A stretch of 64,000 bases of DNA from Thermoplasmata archaeon (GCA_021797555.1 JAJZZM010000012.1:116615-180614); one strand, 5' to 3'; positions 17,479-27,010 are shown, counted from the first letter of the stretch. Notes: generated from the letters alone by a model not told the origin. Translations and numbers: made by a program.

Positions 17479-18760
17479 TTATGTCACTTACATCCTTTAA
17501 GCCCTCCGAAACTGTTGGATGCGGGTGTATTGTTAAGAATATATCTTCCAGAGATAGGCCGGCTTCAATTGCAAGTGTTATTTCCCCCATTAGTTCCGAT
17601 GATTTTGGTGCGGCTACACCTGCACCTGCAACTGTACCATCCTTTTCATAATATACCTTAAAAAATCCATCTGTCTGATTCATTGTTAATGATCTTGGAT
17701 TTGCCAGTACCGGAATTTTATTTGAGTTTTCTGTTGCTCTTCCTGTAAATGATATTTCTGGATCTGTATAAACCACAAATGGCATCGCCTTATAGTCGAC
17801 AACCACATCGTTTCCGAGTATGTTTTCTGCAGCTATATAACCATCGTAAAATGCCTTATGCGCGAGCATGGGTGCTCCGGATACATCGCCTATAGCAAAT
17901 ATATTATCCACACTTGTTCTCTTATGGTTATCGGTTTTTATAAATCTGCCATCCAGGGCGAGATTCAAATTTTCCAGGCCCAAATCTTCAGTATTTGGTA
18001 TTCTGCCAACAGACATTAAAACAACATCGGCTGTTATGTCATCATGGTTTTCTATAGAAACTTTATATTTTTTATCCTTCTTCACGGATAAAACCTTGCT
18101 GTTTAGTATTATATTTACATTTAATGACCTTAATTTTTTATCCACAGCTTTAGATAAATCTTCTTCAACTTCGGGCAGAATTTTATCCTTCATTTCTATA
18201 ACATAAACATCGGACCCTAATTTTTTAAAGGCTGTGGCCATTTCAATTCCTATATATCCACCACCTATAATAACAAGTTTTTCAGGTATATTGTCTATTG
18301 CCAGTATTTCACGATTATAATATACATCATCGATACCCTTAATTTTTACAGGTGATGACCCGGTATCAATTATTATATAATCGGTTGAAAAGGTTTCATT
18401 GTTTACTGAAACGTGATTTTTATCAACTATTTTGCCCGTTCCATATATTATCTTTGCACCAAGGCTTTTACATAAATTTTCTGCTCCGTTTCTTATTCTC
18501 GCAATCATTGAATCTTTCCATTTCTGCCATTCCTTCATGTCAACTTTATAGCTCATGTTTATCCCAGGCATTGTCTCTAAATAATGTATGCTTTCACTCA
18601 TCTCTATTAATGCCTTTGATGGGATGCATCCGTAATTCGTGCATTCCCCAGCAAATTTATCTTTTTCTATTATTAAAACCTTTTTTTTATGTTTTAATAA
18701 TCTAACAGCTGAAAGATATCCACCGGCACCTGCACCTATAAGGATGGCATCGTAATCCAT
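17471..18760 (-). CDS. lpdA: Dihydrolipoyl dehydrogenase (E3)
   Basis: 429 residues. FAD- and NAD-dependent flavoprotein that reoxidises dihydrolipoyl-E2. FAD motif GAGAGGYLSA at 9-18, redox disulfide Cys40/Cys45 in GECTNYGCIPSK, NAD motif GGGYIGIEMA near 165, FAD motif AIGDVSGAPMLAHKA, and the C-terminal His414-Pro/Glu419 pair in HPHPTVSEG. GGTGATTAAATG at the start is a strong Shine-Dalgarno site. It begins where E2 ends and overlaps lipB by 8 bp. Confidence 0.95.
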   Translation of the reverse strand: MDYDAILIGAGAGGYLSAVRLLKHKKKVLIIEKDKFAGECTNYGCIPSKALIEMSESIHYLETMPGINMSYKVDMKEWQKWKDSMIARIRNGAENLCKSLGAKIIYGTGKIVDKNHVSVNNETFSTDYIIIDTGSSPVKIKGIDDVYYNREILAIDNIPEKLVIIGGGYIGIEMATAFKKLGSDVYVIEMKDKILPEVEEDLSKAVDKKLRSLNVNIILNSKVLSVKKDKKYKVSIENHDDITADVVLMSVGRIPNTEDLGLENLNLALDGRFIKTDNHKRTSVDNIFAIGDVSGAPMLAHKAFYDGYIAAENILGNDVVVDYKAMPFVVYTDPEISFTGRATENSNKIPVLANPRSLTMNQTDGFFKVYYEKDGTVAGAGVAAPKSSELMGEITLAIEAGLSLEDIFLTIHPHPTVSEGLKDVSDIND

Positions 18761-19927
18761 TTAATCACCTATGAATAATAATGGGTATTCAAGTATTTCC
18801 TTTAGCCTGTGCAGATAACGTGCTGCTTCCGCTCCATCAATTAACCTGTGATCGCATGCCAGTGTTAAATACAATCCATGCTTCAATTCATTATTTATAA
18901 AACCTGTCGTTCTTGAATTAACAGCAAGTATTGCAACTTCTGGATAATTAATTATTGGCGTTGACATAATTCCACCTATTGCACCTATGTTTGTTATAGA
19001 AAATGTTGATCCTTTTACTTCGTCCATTGTTAATGTATTGTTCCTTGCTTTCTGGGCTAAATCCTTTATTTCGTTTGAAATTTCAAATATGTTTTTTTTG
19101 TCTGCGTCCTTTATAACTACAACTGTTAACCCATTTGGTGAATCTACTGCCACACCAATATTATATGTTTTCTTTATGGTATAATTCTTTAAATCATCAT
19201 TATATATGGCGTTCAGTTTTGGAAAATCCTTGAATGCTATTGTTACGGCCTTTACGAAGAATGATGTGAAACTTATATACTCTTTTTTTGAATAATCGTT
19301 TATTGCCTTTTCTATATTTTCGGTATTTATGAAATCTGTTACTGTGAAATGAGGCAATATCTGTTTTGACTTTGTCATTTTATCAAATATAATTTTTCTT
19401 ATTCCTGATGGTGTGTATGTTTCATCATTTGGTTCATTTTTTGTATTTTTTGTTTCTACTTTTGTACTGCCCTTAAGATAATTGTCTATATCGTCCTTTG
19501 TTATCCTTCCATCCGGGCTCTGAGGCTTAATTTTTAATAAATCAACATTTTTTGACCGGGCATATGACCTTACGGCAGGAGTTGCTTTTATTGACGGTAT
19601 TTTTTCCTCTGTATTAACTGAATACTCCTGAACAGTTTTTGCCTGTGGCTTTTCTGGTGGTTTTTCATTTACTTTAACATCGTTTGATTCAGTGGGTGAA
19701 TCTATCTGAACTATAGGTTCGCCTATATTAACAGTTTCGCCCTCCTTGACAAGTATTTTTGCAACTTTTCCTTCAACTGGAGATGGGATTTTGACTGTAA
19801 TTTTATCCGTCATTACCTCTACAATTTCCTGATCCTGCTTTATCGAATCGCCCTCCTTGACATTCCATTTAACTAATTCTCCTTCCTGTATCCCCTCACC
19901 TATTGGTGGCACACTTAATGTATACAT
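18761..19927 (-). CDS. 2-oxoacid dehydrogenase E2, lipoamide acyltransferase
   Basis: 388 residues in the classic order: one lipoyl domain at 1-78 with the lipoylated Lys42 in EVMTDKITVKIPSP; a flexible Pro/Lys/Glu-rich linker; a peripheral subunit-binding domain at about 110-150 (ATPAVRSYARSKNVDL, DGRITKDDI); a second linker; and the catalytic domain ending in ACDHRLIDGAEAARYL with His360 and Asp364. Forms the core of the complex. GGTGAT lies 3 nt before the ATG. The sequence does not tell whether acetyl or branched-chain acyl groups are used. Confidence 0.95.
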   Translation of the reverse strand: MYTLSVPPIGEGIQEGELVKWNVKEGDSIKQDQEIVEVMTDKITVKIPSPVEGKVAKILVKEGETVNIGEPIVQIDSPTESNDVKVNEKPPEKPQAKTVQEYSVNTEEKIPSIKATPAVRSYARSKNVDLLKIKPQSPDGRITKDDIDNYLKGSTKVETKNTKNEPNDETYTPSGIRKIIFDKMTKSKQILPHFTVTDFINTENIEKAINDYSKKEYISFTSFFVKAVTIAFKDFPKLNAIYNDDLKNYTIKKTYNIGVAVDSPNGLTVVVIKDADKKNIFEISNEIKDLAQKARNNTLTMDEVKGSTFSITNIGAIGGIMSTPIINYPEVAILAVNSRTTGFINNELKHGLYLTLACDHRLIDGAEAARYLHRLKEILEYPLLFIGD

Positions 19928-19941
19928 AATATCACCTATAT

Positions 19942-20907
19942 TTATTGATAATTTAATAATTTATTTACCGCTTCCATAATTCTTCTTTCGTTTGGAACGT
20001 AGTAATCTTCCAGGGCAAATGGAACAGGTATGTCTAAACCGGTTACCCTTAGTATTGGTGCGGATAAATAATCTATAGCCCTTTCTGCTATTGTGGCTGC
20101 TAACTCAGCACCCACACCGAACATTTTTGGTGCCTCATGGACTATTAAAACTTTGCCCGTTTTTTTAACACTTTTTAATATTGTATCAAGATCGAATGGG
20201 TTTAATGTCCTTAAATCAATTATATCTGCATTCACATTATTTTTATTTACTGTATTATTTACTAATGGTACTGATGGCCCGTATGTTATTATTGTTAAAT
20301 CATCTCCTTCTTTCACTACATTTGCTTTCCTTAAATCTATTTTGTAATAATCTTCCGGAACTTCTCCTTTTATGAAGTATGATCTTTTTGGCTCCAAAAA
20401 TATTACAGGATCATTTAATTCAATTGATGATAACAGTAAACCCTTCGCATCATACGGATTTGATGGTGTTACTACCGTCAATCCCTGTGTATGTGTGAAA
20501 TAAACCTCTCCACTCTGTGAATGGTATGGCCCGCCATGAACACCACCGGCATATGGTGTTCTTAAAACCATGGGTAATGTATAATCACCATTTGTCCTGT
20601 ATCTAAGTTTTGCCATCTGATTTATTATCTGATCCATTCCTGTATAAAGGAAATCCTGAAATTGAATTTCAGGTATTGCTTTTAAACCCTCCATGGCCAT
20701 GCCTATGCCAAAACCAATTATTCCCAGTTCTGCCAGAGGTGTATCCATTACCCTGGATTTACCATATTTATTCAATAGACCATCAGTGACCCTGAAAACT
20801 CCGCCGTCTATACCTACATCTTCACCAAGCAGTATTATTGAATCGTCCTTCTCCATTGCATTATCTAATGCACTGTTAAGTGCCTTTACCATTGTCATTG
20901 CTGTCAC
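19942..20907 (-). CDS. 2-oxoacid dehydrogenase E1 beta subunit
   Basis: 321 residues. Transketolase-like beta chain: LGEDVGIDGGVFRVTDGL, DTPLAELGIIGFGIGMAMEGLKAIPEIQF, TPYAGGVHGGPYHSQSGE, and the C-terminal domain with VHEAPKMFGVGAELAA. The start is GTG at 20907, favoured over ATGs at 20898 and 20892 because GGGTGAT sits 5 nt upstream of it. The GTGA overlap with the stop of the alpha gene indicates translational coupling and 1:1 synthesis. Confidence 0.94.
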   Translation of the reverse strand: MTAMTMVKALNSALDNAMEKDDSIILLGEDVGIDGGVFRVTDGLLNKYGKSRVMDTPLAELGIIGFGIGMAMEGLKAIPEIQFQDFLYTGMDQIINQMAKLRYRTNGDYTLPMVLRTPYAGGVHGGPYHSQSGEVYFTHTQGLTVVTPSNPYDAKGLLLSSIELNDPVIFLEPKRSYFIKGEVPEDYYKIDLRKANVVKEGDDLTIITYGPSVPLVNNTVNKNNVNADIIDLRTLNPFDLDTILKSVKKTGKVLIVHEAPKMFGVGAELAATIAERAIDYLSAPILRVTGLDIPVPFALEDYYVPNERRIMEAVNKLLNYQ

Positions 20908-21938
20908 TGTATATCACCCTTTTCCTCATCTATATACCATGGATTCTCCTCATATAAATTATCAAGTATTGTATGCTTATCAGGTTTTGGTTCCTTTTCG
21001 TATTTATTTATAAGATCTGTACTTTTTTTATCCATTTCATCATTTATGCTTTCTATAGCCTTATCATCAAGTATTCCCATATCCTTCAAAACTTTCTGAC
21101 TTGCTATTACTGGGTCTTTTTCTGATCCTTCGGTTACTGTATTAGTTCTATATTTATTAGGGTCATCTGCTGTTGAATGCGGGCCCATTCTATATGTCAT
21201 TGCCTCTATTAATATAGGGCCATTTTTAGCATTTTCTAAGGCTTTCCTTGTTTGCCTGTATACCTCCACAAAGTTTGTGCCATCTATTCTGATGCCATTG
21301 AAACCATATGCTTCTGCCTTTTTATAGATCTGCCCCCTTGTCTCCTCATATGTCTGGTCAAAGGCTCCATTTTCAGTGGGGTATGTTGGCACAGATATTG
21401 CAAAGCCATTATTCTCACAGAAGAATACCATTGGTAAATTATAAACACCTGCAAAATTCATTGCAACGTGGAAATCTGGTGTTGAAGTTGCACCATCACC
21501 GAATGTTGCTATTATTGACCCTTCTTTTTTTCTGTACTGGTATGCATATGCTATTCCTGTAGCCGATGTTAGATGCCCTGCAACGGGTGTTATTACTGCA
21601 CCTATATTATATTTTTTAAATGAAAAATGGTCAGGCATATCCCTTCCAAGTTCATTATCATCCTGTGTTGAGAATACCTGTGACATTATCATATCCAGTG
21701 GTATTCCCTTCTGTAAAACCGTGCCAAAATCACGATAATATGGATAAAAATAATCATTGTCCCTTAAGGCAAGGCCGATACCTATATGTATGGCTTCATG
21801 CCCCATCAGTGGTATATAGAATGGCAAAAACCCCTGCTTGCTTGCGTTCAACAACTTCTTATCCATAAACCTTTCCATCACAAGGTTTCTATATCCAGTT
21901 AACAACTCTTCCTTACCAATATCTGTTTTTTCAATCAT
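20904..21938 (-). CDS. 2-oxoacid dehydrogenase E1 alpha subunit
   Basis: 344 residues. Thiamine diphosphate-dependent decarboxylase chain. TPP motif GDGAT at 147-151 through ENN at about 175-177, with the usual spacing. HGVAH-type loop GPHSTADDP for phosphorylation-loop region is conserved. With E1 beta it decarboxylates pyruvate or branched-chain 2-oxoacids and passes the acyl group to E2. ATG 21938 is chosen because GAGTGAT lies 4 nt upstream; a GTG at 21947 would precede the ribosome site. It overlaps lipA by 8 bp. Confidence 0.94.
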   Translation of the reverse strand: MIEKTDIGKEELLTGYRNLVMERFMDKKLLNASKQGFLPFYIPLMGHEAIHIGIGLALRDNDYFYPYYRDFGTVLQKGIPLDMIMSQVFSTQDDNELGRDMPDHFSFKKYNIGAVITPVAGHLTSATGIAYAYQYRKKEGSIIATFGDGATSTPDFHVAMNFAGVYNLPMVFFCENNGFAISVPTYPTENGAFDQTYEETRGQIYKKAEAYGFNGIRIDGTNFVEVYRQTRKALENAKNGPILIEAMTYRMGPHSTADDPNKYRTNTVTEGSEKDPVIASQKVLKDMGILDDKAIESINDEMDKKSTDLINKYEKEPKPDKHTILDNLYEENPWYIDEEKGDIQ

Positions 21939-22788
21939 TTTTATCACTCATTTTAATATAAGCTTCTGCTGCCTTATATGAAGTCCTTACTAATGGCCCT
22001 GAAGCTACATAAGAGAAACCATTTTCGTATCCTTTTTCCTCAAAAAATTTAAATCTCTCCATTGAAGAATACTCTTTTACTTCCAGCTGTTTTTTTGTTG
22101 GCCTTAAATACTGGCCTATGGTTAATATATCTACACCAGCAGACCTTAAATCCTTCATTGTTTCTAAAACTTCTTCGTCCGTTTCTCCGAGTCCAATCAT
22201 TATTGACGATTTTGTAATCATTTTATTATTTTTGCTTTTTATGTATTTTAAAACGGTTAAACTCTGATTATAGTTTGCCCTTGGATCCCTTACTGTAGGC
22301 GTTAATCTTCTAACAGTCTCTATGTTATGTGCGATTACATCTGGTTTTTCGGAAATTATTTTATCTATGCTTTCGTGTACCCCGCTGAAATCTGGTATTA
22401 AAACCTCTATTTTTATACCCAATGTTTTTATCTTCCTTATTACATCAGCAAATGCTTTAGACCCTTGATCAGGTAAGTCATCCCTATCGACAGAGGTTAT
22501 AACAATATAATCTAAATTCATTAGTTTAGCTGATTCATATACCTTTTCGGGTTCATTTTCATCAATAGGCAACATATGGCCGTGGGTTACGGCACAGAAT
22601 CTGCAGCCACGTGAACAGTTTGATCCGAGAATCATAAATGTTGCTGTGCCACTTTCCCAGCATTCAGATATGTTTGGGCAGTGAGCCTCTTCGCAGACTG
22701 TATATAATGTTCTTGAACTTAACGTGTTTTTTATAAATGTGTATCTTTCCCCGGAAGGCAGTTTTACCTTGTATGGCACCCTCATCAT
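21931..22788 (-). CDS. lipA: Lipoyl synthase LipA
   Basis: 285 residues. Radical SAM enzyme that inserts two sulfurs into octanoyl-E2. Both clusters' ligands are present: the auxiliary cluster motif CEEAHCPNISEC (CX4CX5C) and the radical SAM motif CSRGCRFC (CX3CX2C). The start at 22788 (or 22785) is favoured because a TATA box lies at 22812-22819; the longer reading from 22824 would begin upstream of the promoter. First gene of the six-gene operon lipA, E1 alpha, E1 beta, E2, E3, lipB. Confidence 0.94.
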   Translation of the reverse strand: MMRVPYKVKLPSGERYTFIKNTLSSRTLYTVCEEAHCPNISECWESGTATFMILGSNCSRGCRFCAVTHGHMLPIDENEPEKVYESAKLMNLDYIVITSVDRDDLPDQGSKAFADVIRKIKTLGIKIEVLIPDFSGVHESIDKIISEKPDVIAHNIETVRRLTPTVRDPRANYNQSLTVLKYIKSKNNKMITKSSIMIGLGETDEEVLETMKDLRSAGVDILTIGQYLRPTKKQLEVKEYSSMERFKFFEEKGYENGFSYVASGPLVRTSYKAAEAYIKMSDKND

Positions 22789-22811
22789 ATGTTCATTTAT
22801 TGTTAGAAAAT

Positions 22812-22819
22812 ATATAAAC
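22812..22819 (-). promoter_or_regulatory. TATA box for the lipA-2-oxoacid dehydrogenase operon
   Basis: TTTATATA on the minus strand, centred 27-30 nt before the lipA ATGs at 22788/22785. It is the only promoter-like element I see before lipB, since internal genes overlap or are spaced by at most 14 bp and carry Shine-Dalgarno sites. Confidence 0.55.
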
Positions 22820-22841
22820 TTCACGTTAATAACTTTATTAA

Positions 22842-23843
22842 TTAATCGTTGATCAGCGATTTTTCGATATAATTATAAACGTTTATGGCATCCCTGTTCT
22901 GTTTTATATTATGCAACCTTAATATATCCACACCGTTATTATTTAAATATATTGAAGTTGCTATTGTTCCACCTAATCGATCATTTATATCTGCACCTGT
23001 AATTTTTCCTATAAAGCTTTTCATTGATGTACCAAATAATGTATCAAATCCTATAAAAAATGACCAGGGAGATTTTATTATGTCCATGTTGCCATTTAAA
23101 TCCTTGGAAAAACCGATTCCAGGATCTATTATAATATTCTCTGGATTTATATTATTTTTTAGCATTTCATTAATTTTTTCATAAAAAAAATTATTTATTT
23201 CAAATATAATATCATCATAACGTGTATAGTTATTCATGGTCTGTGGTTTGCCTATCATATGCATTACTATGTTTTTGACATTGTTTTCAGAGGCAATTTT
23301 TATCATGCCTTTATTTTTAAAACCGGATATATCATTGATATAATCAATATCATATTTTAAACATTTTTCTATTGTTTCTGCATTTCTGGAATCAATAGAA
23401 ACTGGTATTTTTGACGTTGATTTTACATATTCTATTATAGGTTTTATTCTTTTAAACTCTTCATCAGGATTTATAACCTGGCTGCCAGGCCTTGTACTTT
23501 CACCACCTATATCAATAATGTCTGGCTTCTGTGATATCATATTATCTATAATGTTTTCATTTTTTACCCGCGACTCTGGATAAAATGAATCCGGCGTTGC
23601 ATTTAGTATGCCCATTAACATGGATTTTTTATTTGAAAATTTTTTTACAGCATTGTTTATTACAGTGTCTTCATAACCTGAAAATAGAGAATTTTTCATA
23701 TATATTTCTTTTATATAATTTTTATCAAAATCAACTATTTTTTTTGAATATTTAATATTTTTTATCACTGTATTGCCTGAATTATCCTCAGTATAAACCT
23801 CTAGTTTATTTTTATCCTTCCTGTAAGGGAATATAATATCCAT
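22842..23843 (-). CDS. folP: Dihydropteroate synthase
   Basis: 333 residues. Joins a pterin to an aryl amine in folate or methanopterin-type cofactor synthesis. Motifs: MGILNATPDSFYPESR near 75-90, IDIGGESTRPGS, PVSIDSR, INDISGF, IIIDPGIGFSKD, and a C-terminal GTSMKSFIGKITG and RLGGTIATSIY. An N-terminal extension of about 70 residues, unlike typical bacterial FolP (about 280 residues), has no motif I recognise; archaeal members often carry one. The lipA operon promoter lies just downstream. Confidence 0.9.
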   Translation of the reverse strand: MDIIFPYRKDKNKLEVYTEDNSGNTVIKNIKYSKKIVDFDKNYIKEIYMKNSLFSGYEDTVINNAVKKFSNKKSMLMGILNATPDSFYPESRVKNENIIDNMISQKPDIIDIGGESTRPGSQVINPDEEFKRIKPIIEYVKSTSKIPVSIDSRNAETIEKCLKYDIDYINDISGFKNKGMIKIASENNVKNIVMHMIGKPQTMNNYTRYDDIIFEINNFFYEKINEMLKNNINPENIIIDPGIGFSKDLNGNMDIIKSPWSFFIGFDTLFGTSMKSFIGKITGADINDRLGGTIATSIYLNNNGVDILRLHNIKQNRDAINVYNYIEKSLIND

Positions 23844-24110
23844 AATTATTTATTGCATAATAACTAAAAATTTTATTGGTTAATGGGATTAATGTAGACA
23901 ATTGTTAAACATTTCCCAGTACAGTTTTTAGTGGCTTAAATACTATTTTATATATTTTGTATTTATAATATAATTTACCTATATATTATATATATTATAT
24001 ATAGAAAATTACACACTACAATTAAAAATGTTTATATATTATTATATCTATATTATTATGTAAATTAAATAACCTTATTAATTAAAATTTGATAGGGTTT
24101 GTTTACTTTA

Positions 24111-24117
24111 AGGTGAT
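24111..24117 (+). promoter_or_regulatory. Strong Shine-Dalgarno site AGGTGAT before the gene at 24123
   Basis: AAGGTGATTTAAAATG gives a 5-6 nt spacer to the ATG at 24123. Unlike most first genes here, this mRNA must have a leader; the region 23930-24110 upstream is extremely AT-rich with several TATA-like runs (24020-24060), and no structured RNA is evident. Confidence 0.6.
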
Positions 24118-24122
24118 TTAAA

Positions 24123-24545
24123 ATGGCAACAAGTAGCATGGAAATGATAAATGTAAAAAATAGGGTATATGTAAAAATAGATGAATTGGCAAGAGCAATA
24201 AGCAATGGCTTGAGCTTGCAGGATCGTAAGATGGGATCAGAAGAATCAGAGTCATCAGCAGAACATATTATTAATTTCTTCGGCTATAGTACAAGGGTTA
24301 TTGATAATATGCTCGAGCCTGAAGACCGTGATGTCTTTTATACCATGGAAGATCTTGGAATACTTGAAACAGAAAGAGAGGAAACAACATTATTCGATGG
24401 CAGGGAATGGCGTATTCATTACTGGATTTTAAACGTCAACAGGGTTATTGAGCTTGCAGGTATGAATCTTAGCAACAACGACAGTGGAAATTCGGGTTTT
24501 GAAGTCTATAATGAGATCCCTGATGATTACTGGAAAGTTAATTAA
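24123..24545 (+). CDS. Uncharacterised soluble protein, probable winged helix (DUF6015-like)
   Basis: 140 acidic residues without membrane segments. The central part (about 45-110; AEHIINFFGYSTRVIDNMLEP then DRDVFYTMEDLGILETEREE and a basic/aromatic strand EWRIHYWIL) has the helix-helix-helix-wing character of a winged-helix domain. It resembles a conserved Thermoplasmata protein family with no known role. It precedes the ABCE1 gene by 20 bp, so a link to ribosome recycling or translation is possible, but that is only inference from position. Confidence 0.6.
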   Translation: MATSSMEMINVKNRVYVKIDELARAISNGLSLQDRKMGSEESESSAEHIINFFGYSTRVIDNMLEPEDRDVFYTMEDLGILETEREETTLFDGREWRIHYWILNVNRVIELAGMNLSNNDSGNSGFEVYNEIPDDYWKVN

Positions 24546-24565
24546 ACATAATTTAATCTAAGAAT

Positions 24566-26335
24566 ATGCATATAGCAATATTAGACAAGGAAAAATGCCA
24601 CCCGAAAAAATGTAATCATGAATGCAGATATTACTGTCCTCCTGTAAGAAATGGAGCTAAAACCATAGAATTCCCGGAAAATGATGATTTTCCTGTAATT
24701 ACTGAATCATTATGCATAGGTTGTGGCATATGCATAAGGAGATGCCCTTTTAACGCAATAAAAATAGTAAGTGTCCCGGACGAGCTTAACAGAAACATCC
24801 TTCACCAGTATGGCATAGATTCATTCAGGATGTACTCATTGCCTGAACTGGCAAAAGGTAGGGTAAACGCTCTCCTGGGACAGAACGCTTTGGGTAAAAC
24901 TACAACCATGAATATTTTATCTGGCGTTGTTATACCGAATTTTGGCAATTTTAGTAAAAATGATAATAGAGATTATGTAATAGAGAAATTCTCAAAAAGT
25001 GTAATGGGGCAGTATTTTAAAGATTTATATAATGGCAATAAGAAGGCAGTTTTAAAAAATCAGTACGTTGATTTAATACCCCGGGTTGTAAAGGGAACTG
25101 TAAAAAGCATATTAAAAAATAATGATAACGGCAATTTGGATTATATAACATCTGAACTTTCACTGGAATCATCGCTTAACAGGTATATAAAAGAGTTATC
25201 CGGGGGTGAATTGCAGAAACTTGCAATAGCAATGACATTATTAAAGGATGCAGATATATATCTATTCGATGAGGCATCATCATATTTAGATATAAATGAA
25301 AGAATAAAGGTTTCTAATATTATAAAGGAGTTATCCAGGGATAAAATAGTAATGGTAGTGGAACATGATTTGGCTATACTTGACAAAATGGCAGATCAGG
25401 TTAATCTGGTTTATGGCAGCCCCGGTGCATATGGAGTTATAACCCATGAAAAATCAACAAATAAAGCCATAAATGAATTTCTATCCGGATATTTAAGGGA
25501 AGAAAATGTAAGGATAAGGCCAAGTTCAATAGATTTTAATATAAAATCATCCAAGAGAATAACTGTAACTGCAAAGGTAACTTCATGGACTAAAATGAGC
25601 AAAAAATTTGAGAACTTTGATTTAAACATAAATGAAGGATACATAAACAGGGAAGAAATTATAGGTGTTTTAGGTCAGAACGCTTTAGGCAAAACCACAT
25701 TTGTAAAAATGCTATCTGGAGTTATAAAGCCTGATTCCGGTTCTGTAGAAAATGAATTAAAAATTGCATATAAACCACAGTATATATCATCTGATTTTCA
25801 TGGCACTGTATATGAAATGTTTTCAAATCTTTTAAAGGAAAAAATGGAGGATACATTCATTAAAAATGAGATAATATCTCCATTGAATATAGAGGAGTTA
25901 TACGATAGATATGTTGAGGACCTTTCCGGAGGTGAACTTCAGAGGTCTTCCATAGCACTGACATTATCAACAGATGCAGATTTATATTTAATTGATGAGC
26001 CGTCCGCACATCTGGATTCTTCATACAGGATGAGTGTTTCAAAGATAATAAGAAGGGCTATAGAAAATAATAAAAAGAGTGCAATAGTTGTTGACCATGA
26101 TATATATTTAATTGACTTAATAAGCGATGCTTTAATAGTATTTAATGGGGAACAGGGTATAAGTGGAGAATCTGTGGGCCCTATGGATATGCGTGATGGC
26201 ATGAACTTATTTTTGAAAGGTATTGGGATAACATTCAGAAGGGATGAAATAACAAAAAGGCCCAGAATAAATAAAACTGATAGTGCACTTGACAGGCAAC
26301 AGAAACTTAAGGGGGAGTATTATTATATAAAATAA
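24566..26335 (+). CDS. Ribosome recycling ATPase ABCE1 (RNase L inhibitor homolog)
   Basis: 589 residues. Splits ribosomes after termination. The N-terminal domain has eight cysteines for two 4Fe-4S clusters (CHPKKCNHECRYYC and CIGCGICIRRCP). Two ATPase domains follow with signatures LSGGELQKLAIA and LSGGELQRSSIAL and Walker B LFDEASSYLD and LIDEPSAHLD. Both Walker A loops read GQNALGKTT, with Ala where most ABC ATPases have Gly (GxNGxGKST). The domain order and length are normal for ABCE1. Confidence 0.95.
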   Translation: MHIAILDKEKCHPKKCNHECRYYCPPVRNGAKTIEFPENDDFPVITESLCIGCGICIRRCPFNAIKIVSVPDELNRNILHQYGIDSFRMYSLPELAKGRVNALLGQNALGKTTTMNILSGVVIPNFGNFSKNDNRDYVIEKFSKSVMGQYFKDLYNGNKKAVLKNQYVDLIPRVVKGTVKSILKNNDNGNLDYITSELSLESSLNRYIKELSGGELQKLAIAMTLLKDADIYLFDEASSYLDINERIKVSNIIKELSRDKIVMVVEHDLAILDKMADQVNLVYGSPGAYGVITHEKSTNKAINEFLSGYLREENVRIRPSSIDFNIKSSKRITVTAKVTSWTKMSKKFENFDLNINEGYINREEIIGVLGQNALGKTTFVKMLSGVIKPDSGSVENELKIAYKPQYISSDFHGTVYEMFSNLLKEKMEDTFIKNEIISPLNIEELYDRYVEDLSGGELQRSSIALTLSTDADLYLIDEPSAHLDSSYRMSVSKIIRRAIENNKKSAIVVDHDIYLIDLISDALIVFNGEQGISGESVGPMDMRDGMNLFLKGIGITFRRDEITKRPRINKTDSALDRQQKLKGEYYYIK

Positions 26336-26451
26336 GTAAATGTTTATACACAATTTCCACTATTGCCTGATATATAAATGAGGCAACAAAATAACCAGAT
26401 AATAAATATAGAAGCAATTCAATGCAGGATATAATTATAAAGTCATTGATG

Positions 26452-26895
26452 TTAAAAACTGTATGTGACATATAAACACATTTTTATAGCATTGTCATCA
26501 ATAACCTCACAAATACCATAGAAACTATCCATGGAATTGATTTCACCATGGCAAATATATAGAACAAAGTGACCTTGATGCTTATCGCCTATTTTTTTGT
26601 CACTTTCTGTTTCAATTTATGCCATAATGCGGGTAACAGCAACATTTTCACTTATTACATTTATAAGATCGCCTGATTCCACAGTATCGTTATTCGATCT
26701 ACTTGCCCCAATATTAGCACCGATATTTCTAACACACCCCATAGAGGATTTATAGATACTGATAAGGATAATCAAAATAAAGGAATAAATAAAAATGGCG
26801 AATATAAATCGTCATGGTGTGATGATAGCATATTACCTGAGATATTGTCATCAATATATAGAATAACAGCGGGATTAATTCTATTACTGACACCC
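26452..26895 (-). pseudogene. Broken gene, product unidentified
   Basis: Reading 5' to 3' on the minus strand, a frame beginning near 26895 gives FSRFPGVSNRINPAVILYID and runs to a TGA. Another frame, open upstream from a TGA at 26812-26814, has a hydrophobic helix and then GASRSNNDTVESGDLINVIS. It continues through an in-frame TAA at 26617-26619 to a final TAA at 26452-26454 (54 more codons, including GHFVLYICHGEINSMDSFYG). The DTVESGDLINVI piece is faintly like a TrkA-C strand but too weak to name. Interpreted as one gene with at least one frameshift and one stop. Confidence 0.35.
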
Positions 26896-27002
26896 GGGAA
26901 TCTGGAAAATTCAACCAACAATTAAATATATAACTTTTAATTTTTTTGCAATACTTGTTTAACAGAAAAATGTTTATTAATAAATATTTACGTAACTTAA
27001 CA

Positions 27003-27010
27003 TTTAAATA
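27003..27010 (+). promoter_or_regulatory. TATA box for the MFS-MarR unit
   Basis: TTTAAATA centred about 25 nt before ATG 27032. No other signal separates the transporter from its regulator gene, so both depend on this promoter; it is the likely target of the MarR protein. Confidence 0.55.

Noticed and set aside
26817..26890. C/D-box-like sRNA (GTGATGA ... CTGA ... CTGA)
   Set aside because: C and D-like boxes are present but no C' box and no pairing stems; the sequence is better explained as part of a broken gene.
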